NCBI RefSeq assembly: GCF_932526225.1
Contig: NC_064038.1
Span: 11,779,070 to 11,843,069 of the forward strand
DNA from: Nematostella vectensis
Lineage: Eukaryota; Cnidaria; Anthozoa; Actiniaria; Edwardsiidae
Reading direction: 5' to 3'
Length of the DNA: 64,000 nucleotides
The position numbers and the translations under genes were made by a program. Shown one piece after another: positions 46,959 through 58,900 of the stretch (the stretch's first letter is position 1; each line of letters starts with the position of its first letter). The notes beneath the pieces were generated by a model. The model was not told where the DNA came from. It saw only the letters and a list, made by a program, of their open reading frames with translations, and did not search any database.

Positions 46959-49900
46959 ATGAGAGGCTCAGTTGCTGTGCTTGTGCTGTTAGGTAAGATG
47001 ATCTGTATTTTGGTGGACTTGGCCAGTCGCACTTTTGTTATTATTTTATTCCATATTGGGAGACAAAGGATGTGATGAAATATCGAAATAGCCATTTAAA
47101 AGAAGTTCTACACCTAATTACAACTATTTTCACATGAATGCCGGGTTGCCAATGTTCTGTCATTCGACAAGGCTAGTACTTCGTGGATGTCATAAGCATT
47201 CTCATATTAGGGACGATCTCCCAATAAAGTTAATTAAATCATCCTACATGAAGTATATTTCTAAACTCCTCTATCTCTCGACATGATCCAGCCGCTCAAA
47301 CTATGAAAGCTGTTAGCGAAGATCTGCGCTGGAGAGTAATTTCCCATCAATATTTACAAGACGTCCCCGTGTTCAGAGAAGCGTTTTCTGGTATTGCACA
47401 TATCAATCAATGGCTGTCGTTTTTCTAAATGGTCTAAAAGAGCCTGGGGCGAGCGCGCGGGAGACCTGTGGTATTCTAAAACGTTAGGGACTAGGCTCCA
47501 TTTCCAAGATGGCTGCCAGTAAAATCATAGTAAGCACGAATTCCTGCAAGTTTACTTGGAAATTCTCGACTTACAAAGTTCCAGAGCGATAAAAAAGCAA
47601 AAAATTGATTGAAGCGGGACTCCCAAATATGGTATGTAGTGCCTAATAAGGAAATGACCGATCGGGCTAGAAAAATGACAGTTTTAAAAACAAGATTGAC
47701 TGATAGGGAACGATTTCCTAACAAAGAGTGCCCCGAATGTGTCTTCAATAGATGAGTCTTGTAAATGTTGATGGACAGTCTCTCTCCAGCGCAGATCTTC
47801 GCTAAAACCTTTATGGTTTGAGCGGCTGGTTCATGTCGAGAGAACATACTTCATTTAGAGTAATATTTTTAACGCTATTGGGAGATCGTCTCTAATTTGA
47901 GGATGCTTTGACATCCACGTACTTACCTTGTCGAATGACTACTCGAAAAACAGAACATTTGAAACCCGGAATTTCGCATACATTTGAAAATAGGTTTAAC
48001 CAATTAAGGCCGATTCCCCCCTTCTGAAGAGCTAAAATCCTTCCCGCATATCTTTCATATATCGCTGTACCCTCCCCTCCCCCACGAAATGGTCTAGTGG
48101 TCACGAATTGTTATTTCTTTTCCAGCTTTTTTCTCCAACCACGAGCTCGTTTCTTGCCGTTATGTCCATTACCAGAAGTCGCACCACTCTGCCGCCAATA
48201 AGCGAACCTTTGGCCAGACATTTAGCGATAACTTCGATCCAACCAAAAGTAACGGAGCTACAGAGGGAGCCGGCGTAGCATTACAGGTGAAATTAGGACA
48301 CGGGATATGGAAAATATTGTTCACCGTTTTTTATGACTGCCCATTTTCAATCCAAACCCGGCAAGGAGTAGAGATGTATTCTTGTTTTTAAAAAGATTGT
48401 CGATCCGGAAATCGGGGTTTCTTCACAAGGCTTCATGTATTTGCTTGCGCATTCCCCTTCCCTTCGACACCTCCTGTCTACGCTATTGATTTGCATACTT
48501 TACGTAGATTTACCTAACCTTTCTAAGAATTAATTTCTACGAATATCAATCTAGGCTCGAAAGCCCACGGAGGGGGCAGGGGCCGCAGTGCATGCTGGGC
48601 CCACCGAGGGTACGGGAGTTGCTGTGAAGGGCGGTCACCCAGTGAGCAACGACAAGCCTGTTAACGATGACGCTAGTAAAACGGGCATGAAACAGGGTAG
48701 TTTCAAAATCGATGATGGTGACGTCATAGGTAAGAGTGTGGGTCACGGCATATGTTCCCTTTTACATGCACATATTGGATGGGCGTTATTTAAAAATATT
48801 GTTTCTCAAATATTAGAAACCCCTAGAACCGTTAAAGTTCTTAAAACCTTTCACTTATATCAGTCTAGCCAAAACAAAGCATAGATAAGCTTTCAAATTC
48901 TGAAAAAGGCAATTGAATTTGATTGAAATTTTGAATTTTCTACAGATCTTTGAAAATTTTCCTGGCCGCGCTAAAGGAGATTGAATCGAGTGAATAATGC
49001 CAAGTTTTGGCGGGAAAATCTGAAACAACGTATTTTCCTTAAATCCGTTAAAATTCAAAAAACGGCAATGCCACAAAATATTGGTGAATTGTTTTCTATT
49101 GCAATGCTACCCACAATGAAGCGAAGAATAATTTATAGTCAAGAATTGTATGCGAAAAAAGAAAATAACGTTTTGTCGTATGTTTCGAAAACAGCGCGCG
49201 CTCGTGAGAATGTCGTCATTCTTGATTGCGAATGTACAATGCAAAAACAATTCAAAGACTAAAAAATATCTGCTAAATTTTGCTGATTTGTTTCCTGAAA
49301 TTAAATAAAGATTTGACTACCAGGTTGAGATATAAAGATGACGGTAAAAGTTGTAACCACACAACGTTCTTCAGCAATAACTAAGAAGACATGAAGACGG
49401 GAACCGGTTTAGTGCGCGCATATACGTTTTCTCTGTAATTTGCACCCCGTCCCCACGTATCCGTTTTCGTTTGAAAACGCAACCTTTTTGTTACGGATAC
49501 GGGTACCGTCCACACGGAAACGCGAAAACGATTACCGAAAACGGAAAAATTTGAAAACGATCTCCAGAGTGGAACAATTTGAAAACGATACCCTTTCGGA
49601 GCCGTGGGGAAGGACGAAAACGGAACCTTTCGAAAACGATGGCGTGATAACTCAGGTTCAGTTCACTTGGCGTGCGAGTACGCATGCGCTGTAGAGCTTG
49701 TTATCGTTTTCGTATCATTTTTGCGTTTTCGTGGGGACTGGTCGTATCAAAATGAAAACGCTTCGTGTGGACGCAGATCTTTTTGAAAATGGAACAAAAA
49801 GGTTGCGTTTTCAAACGAAAACGGATACGTGGGGACAGGGTCTTGGTTGACACCTCGATCTACGTCACAAATGACTGGACCCGGGCCTTTCAGTTCACGG

Positions 49901-52900
49901 CCTTTTTTCCGAAGGTTGACCAAAATACCCCAATATTACAGATTTGAGTTATTCGTGCGAACGCGTGTTTTATAGAGTCCATAAGAACCACATTCCATTT
50001 GGAAGATGAAAATATAAAGGATTGACAAAGTGTATCAACTCCGAAAGGTTATATGGACTTTAAGTGTACTAGATATCTAATATGTTGTTAATTTGTCTCT
50101 TATGTCAGTTTTTTTTTTGTTGTTGAATGAGAAAGGGGAGGATGTGGCGGTGCATATCAAACGATTGGAGTAAACTTTGTCTAGCTATAAGGCCGGGCCT
50201 CCTGTGTAAAAAATTTTATTAGTTTCCAAGCTTTCTGATGACCATCGATGATCTCCCACCTATTGTTTCGTATCCAGCATTTTTGTCCATGTAATGCAAA
50301 CTTTCCAAATAGTAAGTACGCTTGCCCATTTGAAGAAATTATCAAAGCTTTCTATCTTGATCATGTTGTAAACCCTGTGAACGTGCCACTTTCACATTCT
50401 TTTTGTCATCTGCGAACACAGGGGCAGGTACATACGAGATGGAGAATGACGGTACAGTAGACGTGGATCTCAAGATCCGCATCAATCCAGGCTCAGCAAA
50501 GGCTCTGTGTGCTGCTAAGTGCGAGGGTAGTACTGACGAGAAGAAGAAAGAGGGCGAAGGGGGAGGCGAAGAAGGAGCGAAGGAAGGGGGAGAAAGCGAG
50601 GGTGGAGACAAAGGGGGTGCAAAGGAGGAAGCAAAGACTACACCAGCACCAGGTACACATTGATTAAACAAAATAATTTCCTGGTTTGGGAAAGAATAGG
50701 GGCGATGAGAGGTGATCCGCAAACAAAAGTTCTATGTTTGAAACACTTGATATTTTTAAGCCGAATATTTTTTGGGGCTATTCATGTGGACGTTTTGGAA
50801 AAAAAAATTGAAAACTTGGACTTTTTGAGCTGTTGCAATTACAACGAAAAGAAAGTTCGTAAGCTCCTGCTTTATGAAAAGCTGATTTTTTTTGTTTTTG
50901 TTTTGTTCTTACAAAGTTTGCACACGCTGTAGAGTGTATTTATTTCAAGTACAAATACTTTAATGTAGAATTGTTGGGACTGTTACTACTGTTACTACTG
51001 TCTATTTTTACTGGCAAATACTGGCAAAATAACTTCGATCACTTTTCGGTTTTGTTAATCAGAAAACAGCAGCACAAAACCAGGGGCTGAATCAGGTGGA
51101 GAGACCACCCCTGCTCCGGGAGCTACCACACCTCCCTCCGAGGAAACCACGCCCTCAGCAGGGGGAACGACCCCCGCTCCAGGTAAAATTCGATAAAATA
51201 ATTATTCTAACATCTCAATATTTCTCTTTAAAAAAAGGATGAGGTGATTCTAGTCCTATTGATAAAAAAGGCCTAGTAATATAATATACTAGTCATAACA
51301 AAATAATATAAGGATTGAAATCATATTTTTCCCGGCCCCTATTATTGGCAACTGATTTGCGCGTTTCGGGCTGCATTGATTTTTCACAGTTTTTTTTTTT
51401 TTCAAATCGTGTATGTTTTTTTTGTACAATCACCATGACGACCTAATGGATATTACGCATGTCGCTCCTTTTACTGGTCTTTATTTATTTTTTACACATC
51501 TTTCAGTAAGAGAATACCAAGACATCAAACATGTAAAAGAAAATTTTTTCATTTTATTCATGAAATATTTTTAAAGGTGGCAGCGAGGAAAGTACAACTC
51601 CAGCAAGTGATGCGGGAGCAATAACACCGACCCCAGCGGCAGGTACGAATACCAGGACAACCAGTCACGCGCAAGGGGTGGCAGCGGTACGGTGGGAATA
51701 GGAAACATCTTCGGGCATCCTTACCAGCATCATCATTACCATCCTTATCTCCACCACCACAATTTCAACCATCATATTCATCTTCGTCTTCGTCTTCGTC
51801 TTCGTCTTCGTCTTCGTCTTCGTCTTCGTCTACATCTTCGTCTTCGTCTTCATCTACATCTCCGTCTTCGTCTTCGTCTTCGTCTTCGTCTTCGAATTCG
51901 TCTTCGTCTTCGTCTTCGTCTTCGTCTTCGTCTTCGTCTTCGTCTTCGTCTTCGTCTTCGTCTTCGTCTTCGTCTTCGTCTTCGTCTTCGTCTCATCTTC
52001 ATCTTCATCGTCATCTTCATTGTCATTATTAAAATCATTGTTATAACTGTGAGACCATCATTGTTGTTTTTACTCTACATAGGTGCGGGCCAGACCACTC
52101 CAGCAGGCGCCCAATGTAAGTAATTACCATAATAACAACAAACATATTTACAGGAATTTTACTAAAATGACCATGGAATGGACAAATCGATTTAACTACT
52201 TCTAAGAGGATCATGGTAGATGGTTAACCGTCGCTTTACTAACAACGGTTGACCGTTCAAAAAAGCCTTTATATATATTTCAAATCATTTGTATGCTTCA
52301 AATGATATCTTAAAAAAGAATTTGAGTTTGAAAGCGAATCCCCCTAAGCAAAACCTTGGTACTTACATTTACCTTAACCGCAACCCAAGCCTATGCGACG
52401 TTATAGCATTGAATCTGCATGAACTGTGATATTTTAATGTAAATAACTTAAATGGTTTAAATCATTGTGTATTAATGTATATAATATATCAGCAAAGGTA
52501 AGCTATGCAAAATAACAACAGCGCAATAAAATGGCTGCATTTCCTCACGGTTATAATTTGCTCATTTTCCTGCTGGAGGGAATTTGTTGCTACTTAAGTA
52601 TATACCAACGACAACTCAATACTGATACCTCGTTTTTTTTCCCTTTTCTTGCTTATGATATATCTGAGTTATGTCAAGTTTGTCCGGCGTATCAGCATCA
52701 AACCAAAAAAAAAAAAAGAAAAAAAAAATATATAAAGCTTTTATTTTCGTTCTAGCGGACGCGCTTCCTCTGATGAAGAACAAGTTCCATGACATTTTGC
52801 ATAACGTTCCTGAGATGAACAGACTGAACGGCTTGCTGTCTCAAGCGGCAAGCACCTGGGCCGAGTCACTGAAGAACGCTAGAAGGAGAACCTTGGAAAC

Positions 52901-52964
52901 ACAGAGGAGATTGAAGCCACGTGACCCGCTCATCAATCGCTCGTACTGGTTCCGCAACAAGTAA
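46959..52964 (+). CDS. secreted Thr/Pro-rich protein of unknown family, 8 coding exons
   Basis: Exons 46959-46992, 48126-48286, 48555-48729, 50422-50652, 51063-51182, 51577-51642, 52083-52115, 52756-52964; 1029 bases, 342 residues, all phases agree. Start chosen at the ATG 13 bases after a TTTCAG acceptor (46945), so a 5' UTR exon lies upstream, probably ending at the GTAAGT near 46515. Signal peptide: MRGSVAVLVLLAFFSNHELVSC. Then a basic Tyr/His segment (RYVHYQKSHHSAANKRTF), an acidic Gly-rich middle (DEKKKEGEGGGEEGAKEGGE), and three TTPAPG-type mucin-like exons of 1-1 phase. The C-terminal 69 residues are basic and helical (MNRLNGLLSQAASTWAESLK, RRRTLETQRRLK). AATAAA at 53079-53084. Likely extracellular, O-glycosylated; family not recognised. 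Confidence 0.78.
47158..47941. mobile_element. foldback of two inverted transposase N-terminal fragments in intron 1
   Basis: 47158-47365 and 47757-47941 are diverged reverse complements (shared landmarks TCATTCGACAAGG, GACGATCTCCCAATA, CCGCTCAAAC and GCGAAGATCTGCGCTGGAGAG). Each arm encodes, reading inwards, a segment near HEPAAQT followed by EDLRWR, which resembles the helix-turn-helix start of IS630/Tc1-like transposases. Neither arm is a complete gene. They lie within intron 1 of the secreted Thr/Pro-rich gene. Confidence 0.6.
48836..50059. mobile_element. piggyBac-like MITE (copy 1), interrupted by another MITE
   Basis: Flanked by TTAA at 48832-48835 and 50060-50063. Termini AGTTCTTAAAACCTTTC and its imperfect inverse GAAAGGTTATATGGACT match, and TTAA duplication is the piggyBac signature. 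It carries no transposase. It matches 60063-60833 in reverse; removing the nested 400-bp element plus its 3-bp duplication leaves about 821 bp. Located in intron 3 of the secreted Thr/Pro-rich gene. Confidence 0.75.
49443..49842. mobile_element. 400-bp MITE nested in the piggyBac-like MITE
   Basis: Terminal inverted repeats of about 45 bp (CCGTCCCCACGTATCCGTTTTCG at the left, its complement at the right) and a TTG duplication at 49440-49442 and 49843-49845. The related copy at 60063-60833 has an unoccupied site here. The interior is full of GAAAACG / CGTTTTC motifs. No coding capacity. Confidence 0.8.
51778..51992. repeat. (TCTTCG)n hexamer array
   Basis: About 36 near-perfect hexamers in intron 6 of the secreted Thr/Pro-rich gene. 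It gives long Leu-Arg and poly-Arg ORFs on the two strands; neither is a gene. Confidence 0.95.
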
Positions 52965-52999
52965 TCACGTGAGTTAGGAGGCCAATCAGGCTGCCCATT

Positions 53000-54220
53000 T
53001 TGCCCTCTCGTGAAATACCGATTGTTACAGAGCCTTAATTTTAATCGGCCATTTCATACCAGTCACTGAGATATTTTCAATAAAAATGCAAAATATCAGA
53101 CTACAATCGATCATGAATGGATATATTGACATTTTGTTGCAAATCATCCGTGTCAACATTGTGCTTACTATGTCGATTCTGATTGGCTAGACATGACGTG
53201 ATGCTTCAAATAAGCCCATTTCACATCAAATATGCCGGAGAATTGCTCTGAGTACTTAGTAAATTAAAGCAAACAAAATACCAAGTGCGACTTTTTTTAA
53301 ATTGATGCGACTCTTTTAAAGTGTCATTGAAGTTTGAGCTTTTCGTCCCTGAGCTGATACAAAGGGCAATGATGATCAAGGAAAAATTATCTTAAAAAGC
53401 CAAAATCTGGTTATGTGCACTTCGGCCTCACATTATTTGTGTTTTAAAAATCAGTCTGTAATACAAGGAATCTATAGCCACTGAAGAAATTGTGTATTCT
53501 CTCTCTGGAATTGCGCGTTTTCCAGGTTTTTCCGTCATAACGATTGGCTGAGAGCTCGCGCTTTGTTTTGAGAATCACGTAATCTGAGGGTCTTGACTTA
53601 CAGCAAGCTGACCAGCAAAGTCAAGGCTAGATTAAATAATGGAGTGGATTTATACAAGGGTAGAACTCGTAAACGGGTTAAAGCACAAGCCGTCACCTTT
53701 ACAAACAGCGAGCATGTCCATTTAACAATATGTAAACTCCATTTTGCAGATACTACCCTCTGGAAACCCGCAAGCCCGGAAGTAATGATTTGATATTGTA
53801 AAGCAAAGAGTTGAAAATTCGAAGAAATTAGAAATAAATAAATAAAAAAAACATCAGATTAGAAAAGCAAGAGCATGACGTTAGATGTGCTTTACACGAG
53901 CATAAAGCAATGACTAAAAATATTTATGCCTCATGATATCGAGTAAGACGCGCCATAAAAACAAGAGGTGTTCTAATCAGATAATGGTGTGCTAATAAAT
54001 GGATTATCAAATTGCTAATATTTTGTGGAAGACATTAACTAAAACACACACATGATATTCATTATTATATGCATTAGTCATTATTGTAATAAATTTTGAG
54101 AAAAAAAAAACTTGTTTGTCTTTTATATCTATCACATATTATAGGTATATGATGTAATCAGTATTTGTACCCTGACGGGTTATGACTGGTACCTACCAGC
54201 CTTTGAGTGAGGGCGTGTTG
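53000..54220. other. gene-free stretch
   Basis: Contains the polyadenylation signal of the preceding gene at 53079-53084. A 66-residue ORF at 53593-53793 lacks splice or domain support. Nothing else recognised. Confidence 0.4.
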
Positions 54221-54228
54221 TAGATTGT

Positions 54229-54766
54229 GAAGAAAAGTCGAGTGCGCACTGGATCATAAAAGGGAAAATTGCGCGTAGTGGATCATTAAAGGGAAGATAA
54301 GATTATTATCTTTACAGCTTTCTCCCTAGAACCATTAGAGACAGGAACTTTTTACCTAGCCATATTCAGAATACCCCATCTATTTTATCTTTTAAAAACA
54401 CTGCAACCAATAGACATGAATGATTTAATTCATTTTTATTATATTTATTATCTTAATAAATGAATTATTTATTTACTTTTAACATAGTGTAGATCTTTTT
54501 AAATATTTTTTGGACATATGTAGTGTTTGTGTTATACCAACACGATGTGAAAAAGTTGTTGGTCAATAAAGTTGATGTAGATGGAGATAAGTACCGTGGT
54601 GGATCATGGAAGAGATACGAGAGTGTGCAGGTGATCATGGGTAGGAAAAGAGTGCGCAGGGGATCATGGGTGAAAAGAGAGTCCGCAGTAGGTCCTGGGA
54701 AGGACGTATGTGTGCAATGGATCATGGGAGGGACGAGACTGCGCAGTGGGGGGGGGGGGGGGGGGG
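54229..54766. repeat. about 36-bp minisatellite split by a LINE tail, ending in poly-G
   Basis: Units containing GTGCGCAGTGGATCATGGGA occur at 54229-54300 and again at 54595-54745. The 300 bp between them begins with a LINE 3' fragment. A run of about 19 G follows at 54748-54766. Confidence 0.75.
54316..54460 (+). mobile_element. LINE 3' end fragment
   Basis: The plus strand reads SFLPRTIRDRNFLPSHI, then PSILSF and a TGA at 54421-54423. This is the conserved C-terminal signature (RTIRDWNxLP) of CR1/RTE-type LINE ORF2, followed by AT-rich 3' sequence. 5' truncated to the last 35 codons. Confidence 0.75.
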
Positions 54767-54849
54767 TAGCAAACACAGGTCGGTTCTGCCGCAAGCGACT
54801 GCGTACTAATGGCTTTGTTTTATTAGATAAACAACGAAGCAGCTGAATT

Positions 54850-55680
54850 CCGTTTGCGTATCATTTAACTGGGCAAATTTTTACCAAGAGTTGAGAAGCA
54901 TAACAAAAAAACGGAACACAGATACAACAATGACAGTCTGAAGGATGGACATACTGTATCCAAGAGCTTCCCTTTGAAACGCAATTTATATATACATTTG
55001 TTTGTTAGATCGAGAGCGGGTTTGACCAAATTAATGTCCATACACATAAATGCTATAAAAACAAAAAGATGAATATGGTAGGTTACAAGTATAAACAGCA
55101 AATTAATCCTCAGAAATATTTGCAAAAATGGAAACGGAAAAACCGTTCATAATAATCATAGGCTGGTAAAGCTGATTTCTTGATTTCGAAAAATAAATTC
55201 ATTTCACTTGCGCCGACTTTACACTTGAAATAAAAGTTTGAATTCTTCAAGAACAGATTTATTTAATCCTATGCCAAAGTAAAGCTGCAGTACTATAATC
55301 GTCGCGCTGCTCTTTGAAAAAAAAATATCGCACGATGCAAGCGAGACGAGACTTGCTAGCAGTCTGGACATCTGTGCTTGCATAAAGATCCATTGTCATG
55401 TCCTACCCTCCCGTGGGCATTCATGCATTATTGGGTTTAGTAGATTGTTCCTTAATAAGTTATGTTTACAATAATCGCATTATTGAAATTACTGTTTTTT
55501 TGCGCTTTAATGGTTTTTTTTTTCTTGTTCTTCCTAGTGCCTTTCCGATGCTCTATTGGTGAATCCTTCGTTGATTAATTGTGACTAAATTGTGACCGGT
55601 ATTTGGAATAGTGTGACAGAGCTGTTGACTTTGTGTTTGATGTGTTTGAGTGATATTTCTGTGGTGCTGGCTTCTACCAG
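54850..55680. other. gene-free stretch
   Basis: No exon or known repeat is supported; AT-rich with scattered A/T runs. Confidence 0.4.
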
Positions 55681-55862
55681 GTGCAGTTAAAATAAACACG
55701 CGCTTTGGCAAGCACGACAAAACGCCATTAACATTTACACGAAGGGCTGTCCAGGATATTGTAAAAAAAAGACAGAAAAAAGAGAAAATACAAAACAGTG
55801 GGCTTTTAACAAGACATTGTATAGGAATACTTCGAGAGGGAGACTCAAACGTACTTCAGAAG
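55681..55862 (+). CDS. possible orphan exon
   Basis: Open between a TTCTACCAG acceptor and a CAGAAG/GTAACA donor; 182 bases, entering in phase 1 and leaving in phase 0. It encodes about 60 residues, basic in the middle (TFTRRAVQDIVKKRQKKEK) and ending GILREGDSNVLQK. A phase-0 mini-exon candidate follows at 56916-56958 (CCCAG acceptor, GTACGT donor). No family is recognised and no start or stop exon was found, so this could be part of a gene running out of view or a chance ORF. Confidence 0.3.
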
Positions 55863-56275
55863 GTAACAAACAGCTATATTAAAAATCATAGCTTCTTAAG
55901 TTATTTCCTTTTTTTAAGAATTTTGGTTCATTTCATCTTTTACAGGCTTACATTTTTCTGACTTATTTTTTATAACAAATTCAGTGGACTTTATTTTGAA
56001 ATTGAATTTTTAAATTTGAAGTTTAATAATCAACTATGACGTGATAGTGCTACGTTATTCTCATGTAACATTTCTTTTTTTCTTTATCTTAGCATTTCTT
56101 AAAAATGCTGAAAATATGACTATTTTATGCGTCCAGTAAAAAAAATACAACCTAAAGGTTATTTTGAAGTATTTAAGAGAAAGGTCTTATATATTTTTTT
56201 ATCATAAAGAAAATGCTTTTACCTGAAAGGACGGCGCTGAAGCTTTTGTTCTTCTCTCTGTAACAACAGTTTGCA

Positions 56276-56845
56276 TATCGCAATAGTTTGCAATAGAGCC
56301 CTGGAAGATCCACTCAAATAGTGGTGATTATAGAAGCATATCGCAGAGGTCGCAATAGAGCCCTAGAATGATCCACACAAATATTGGTGATTGTAGCAGT
56401 ATATCGCAATAGAGCCCTAGATTTATTCACTCAAATAGTGGTGATTGTAGCAGTATATCGCAATAGAGCCCTGGAACGATCCACACAAATATTGGTGATT
56501 ATAGCAGCATATCGTAATAGAGCCCTAGAACGATCCACTGAAATAGTGGTGATTGTAGCAGTATATCGCAATAGAGCCCTATAATGACCACTCAAATATT
56601 GGTGATTGAAGCAGCATATCGCAATAGAGCCCTAGAATGATCCACACAAATATTGGTGATTGTAGCATATCGCAATAGAGCCCTAGAATGATCCACACAA
56701 ATATTGGTGTTTGTAGCAGTATATCGCAACAGAGCCCTAGAATAATCCACACAAATAGTGGTGATTGTAGCAGTATATCGCAATAGAGCCCTGGAACGAT
56801 CCACACAAATAGTGGTGATTGAAGCAGTATATCGCAGTAGGTCGC
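56276..56845. repeat. 54-bp minisatellite
   Basis: About ten copies of TGATTGTAGCAGTATATCGC then AATAGAGCCCTAGAAYGATC then CACACAAATATTGG. The 54-bp period is 18 codons, so ORFs stay open through the array on both strands (VIVAVYRNRALE-type translations). These are not taken as genes. Confidence 0.93.
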
Positions 56846-56959
56846 AGTAGAGCCATGAAATGATCCACTAAAATAATAGTGCTAGTAGCATTTGGTCCAA
56901 CACTCGAATTCCCAGATGACCATGCACGAATACTCGCTCGTCGACGAAAATAATGCCCG

Positions 56960-58330
56960 TACGTTTTTTTCTTATTTTTTTGGAAGAAGAGCTCCGATAG
57001 TCGAAGACATACATGGTTACTTAGTACAGCTAGTGATACAAAATAAACCAGACAGCATGCAAATTAATATTATGCTTCTGTAATATTATTATTTCTAAAA
57101 AAAATGGAAAAAAACTCCTTGATCAACGCAAAGAAGTCGTTCAATGTCCTTTTTGCTCTTTTCAACACCCCCCCCCCCCCACCACCACCACCACAATAAA
57201 TGCTAATACCCCTTTGTTGCTTTTAATAGTCCTGGCAATGTATGATATGAACAGCTTATTTCGTGTACAATATTTTTAAACCATCGAGTTTAGTTCTCTA
57301 ATTAGAAGAGAAAACAATAGGAGACTGCCTTTGACAGCTATTTACAGATTTACAGCTCTCGGATTTTGAGATTATTTGCCCTCTCTTCCAACAAATCCAG
57401 ACTAACCGTCCTATAGTTTTAAAATATTGTCTGTTGTTATAGAAATTGCTCTTAACTTTGAAACGGATGTACCATTGAAATGAGAACAGAAAACAATAGG
57501 AGGCTAGTTACCTTTTTCAAATATCAATAAAGAAGCTCTCAAATCTTGACATTATTTGCTTTGTGAAAAGATATTTCGCGTTTTAAGATAATCACAAAAA
57601 TTTTCCGTTTTTTAATCCTTAACTTGATTGCAGCAAGAGGTGTAATGATGACAATGATTAAAACTTCAAATCAAGCAGAGATGGCTGGACAATTATAACA
57701 AAACTGTTGCAAGTACTGTTAATACATATGAACCTTTGCCATCGCGCTTTGAGAACCTGCTCATGCCAGAGCTTATTTCTTCCATTGCCTATCCATAGTC
57801 AAATTTGACGCTATTAAAATGTTTTAAAATGTCATGTTATCAAAAAAAAAAAAAAAGCAACAAAGTTTCAAAATCTTAAATTTAAAGAACTCTCCCTTTC
57901 CCGTCCGAAACCAGTAGTCCGAAGTCAGAAGTGGGTGAAAATGGCATCTGCGGCCATGGAAATAACTCGTGAGTCATTGCTTGTCCAATGAATATAAAAT
58001 AAAGAAACGCACGCCGAATTTTGCCCTCTACATAATAAACAGGTAATAATATAGGTTCCTCGTAAGAGGGGTGAGAAGGACTCAAAGTAACCTAACGTTC
58101 CATTCGTTTGGTCGAAACACGCAAAACTCGCAGAGGCGAAATTAAAGCGAATTCAATTTGCACTTTTCAAATCATTACAGTAAACTGGTATCTCATTTTA
58201 TTATTGCCACATGTTTCTATAGTTGACATTTGTAAATTTAAGCAAATTCTTATTACTTGCCTGACTCAATCGAGTGTTGAATATATGGCTGATTTAAGAG
58301 GGAAATCGAAAAACAAATTGCGACTCAGAT
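56960..58330. other. gene-free stretch
   Basis: A poly-C run followed by (CCA)n at about 57169-57194 and a poly-A run at 57842-57856. Two related segments, about 57300-57400 and 57480-57570 (both with GAGAACAGAAAACAATAGGAG-like sequence), indicate an old duplication. No gene supported. Confidence 0.4.
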
Positions 58331-58514
58331 GTTATAACACGATTTTTTTTTAGATACGTATATTCTGAAGTAGAAAAAATTGGTAGATATACTTAATAAA
58401 ATGACGTGTTTTTGTGTCAATTCCAAAATACATGGAAGTGGACTCAAATGTGCTACAAACTTTAATAGCAAGTTCAATAAAATACAAATAAATACATTCG
58501 TATATGATACGGGG

Positions 58515-58900
58515 AGTGTCTTCTAAAAACGCGCCTGGAAATTTCTTAACAATTTTGATCAGAGTCAGCATAGTGCCAAATGTCATCTCAAATAGCGCCT
58601 GGAAATTTCTGAACAATTTTGATCAGACTAGGCACAGTGCCTAGTCTGCTTAGCAGTCGCTTTTAGTGTCACGCACGAAAAGCATCTGCTAAGCAGACTA
58701 CACAGTGCCAAACAGATTCTCAAAAAGCGCCTGGAAATTTCTTAACAATTTTGATCAGAGTCAGCATAGTGTCAAATGTCATCCCAAATAGCGCCTGGAA
58801 ATTTCTTAACGATTTTGAGCGGAGATCGAACAGTGTCAAACGTCCTCTCAAAAAGCGCTTGGAACTTTCTTAACAATTTTGTTCAGAGTCAGTGTACTGA
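58515..58900. repeat. about 64-bp satellite array, forward
   Basis: Four to five units containing AGCGCCTGGAAATTTCTTAA then CAATTTTGATCAGAGTCAGC, partly spaced by a CTAAGCAGACTA-rich insert at 58624-58705 that is itself a short foldback. Same family as 61040-61390 in opposite orientation. Confidence 0.9.

Noticed and set aside
48981-49262. 93-residue ORF in intron 3 of the secreted gene
   Set aside because: Lies entirely within the piggyBac-like MITE and is not conserved in frame in the second copy.
51692-52123. ORFs of alternating Leu-Arg and of poly-Arg across the intron hexamer array
   Set aside because: Products of the TCTTCG repeat inside an intron; the only coding part here is the short exon 52083-52115 in the other gene model.
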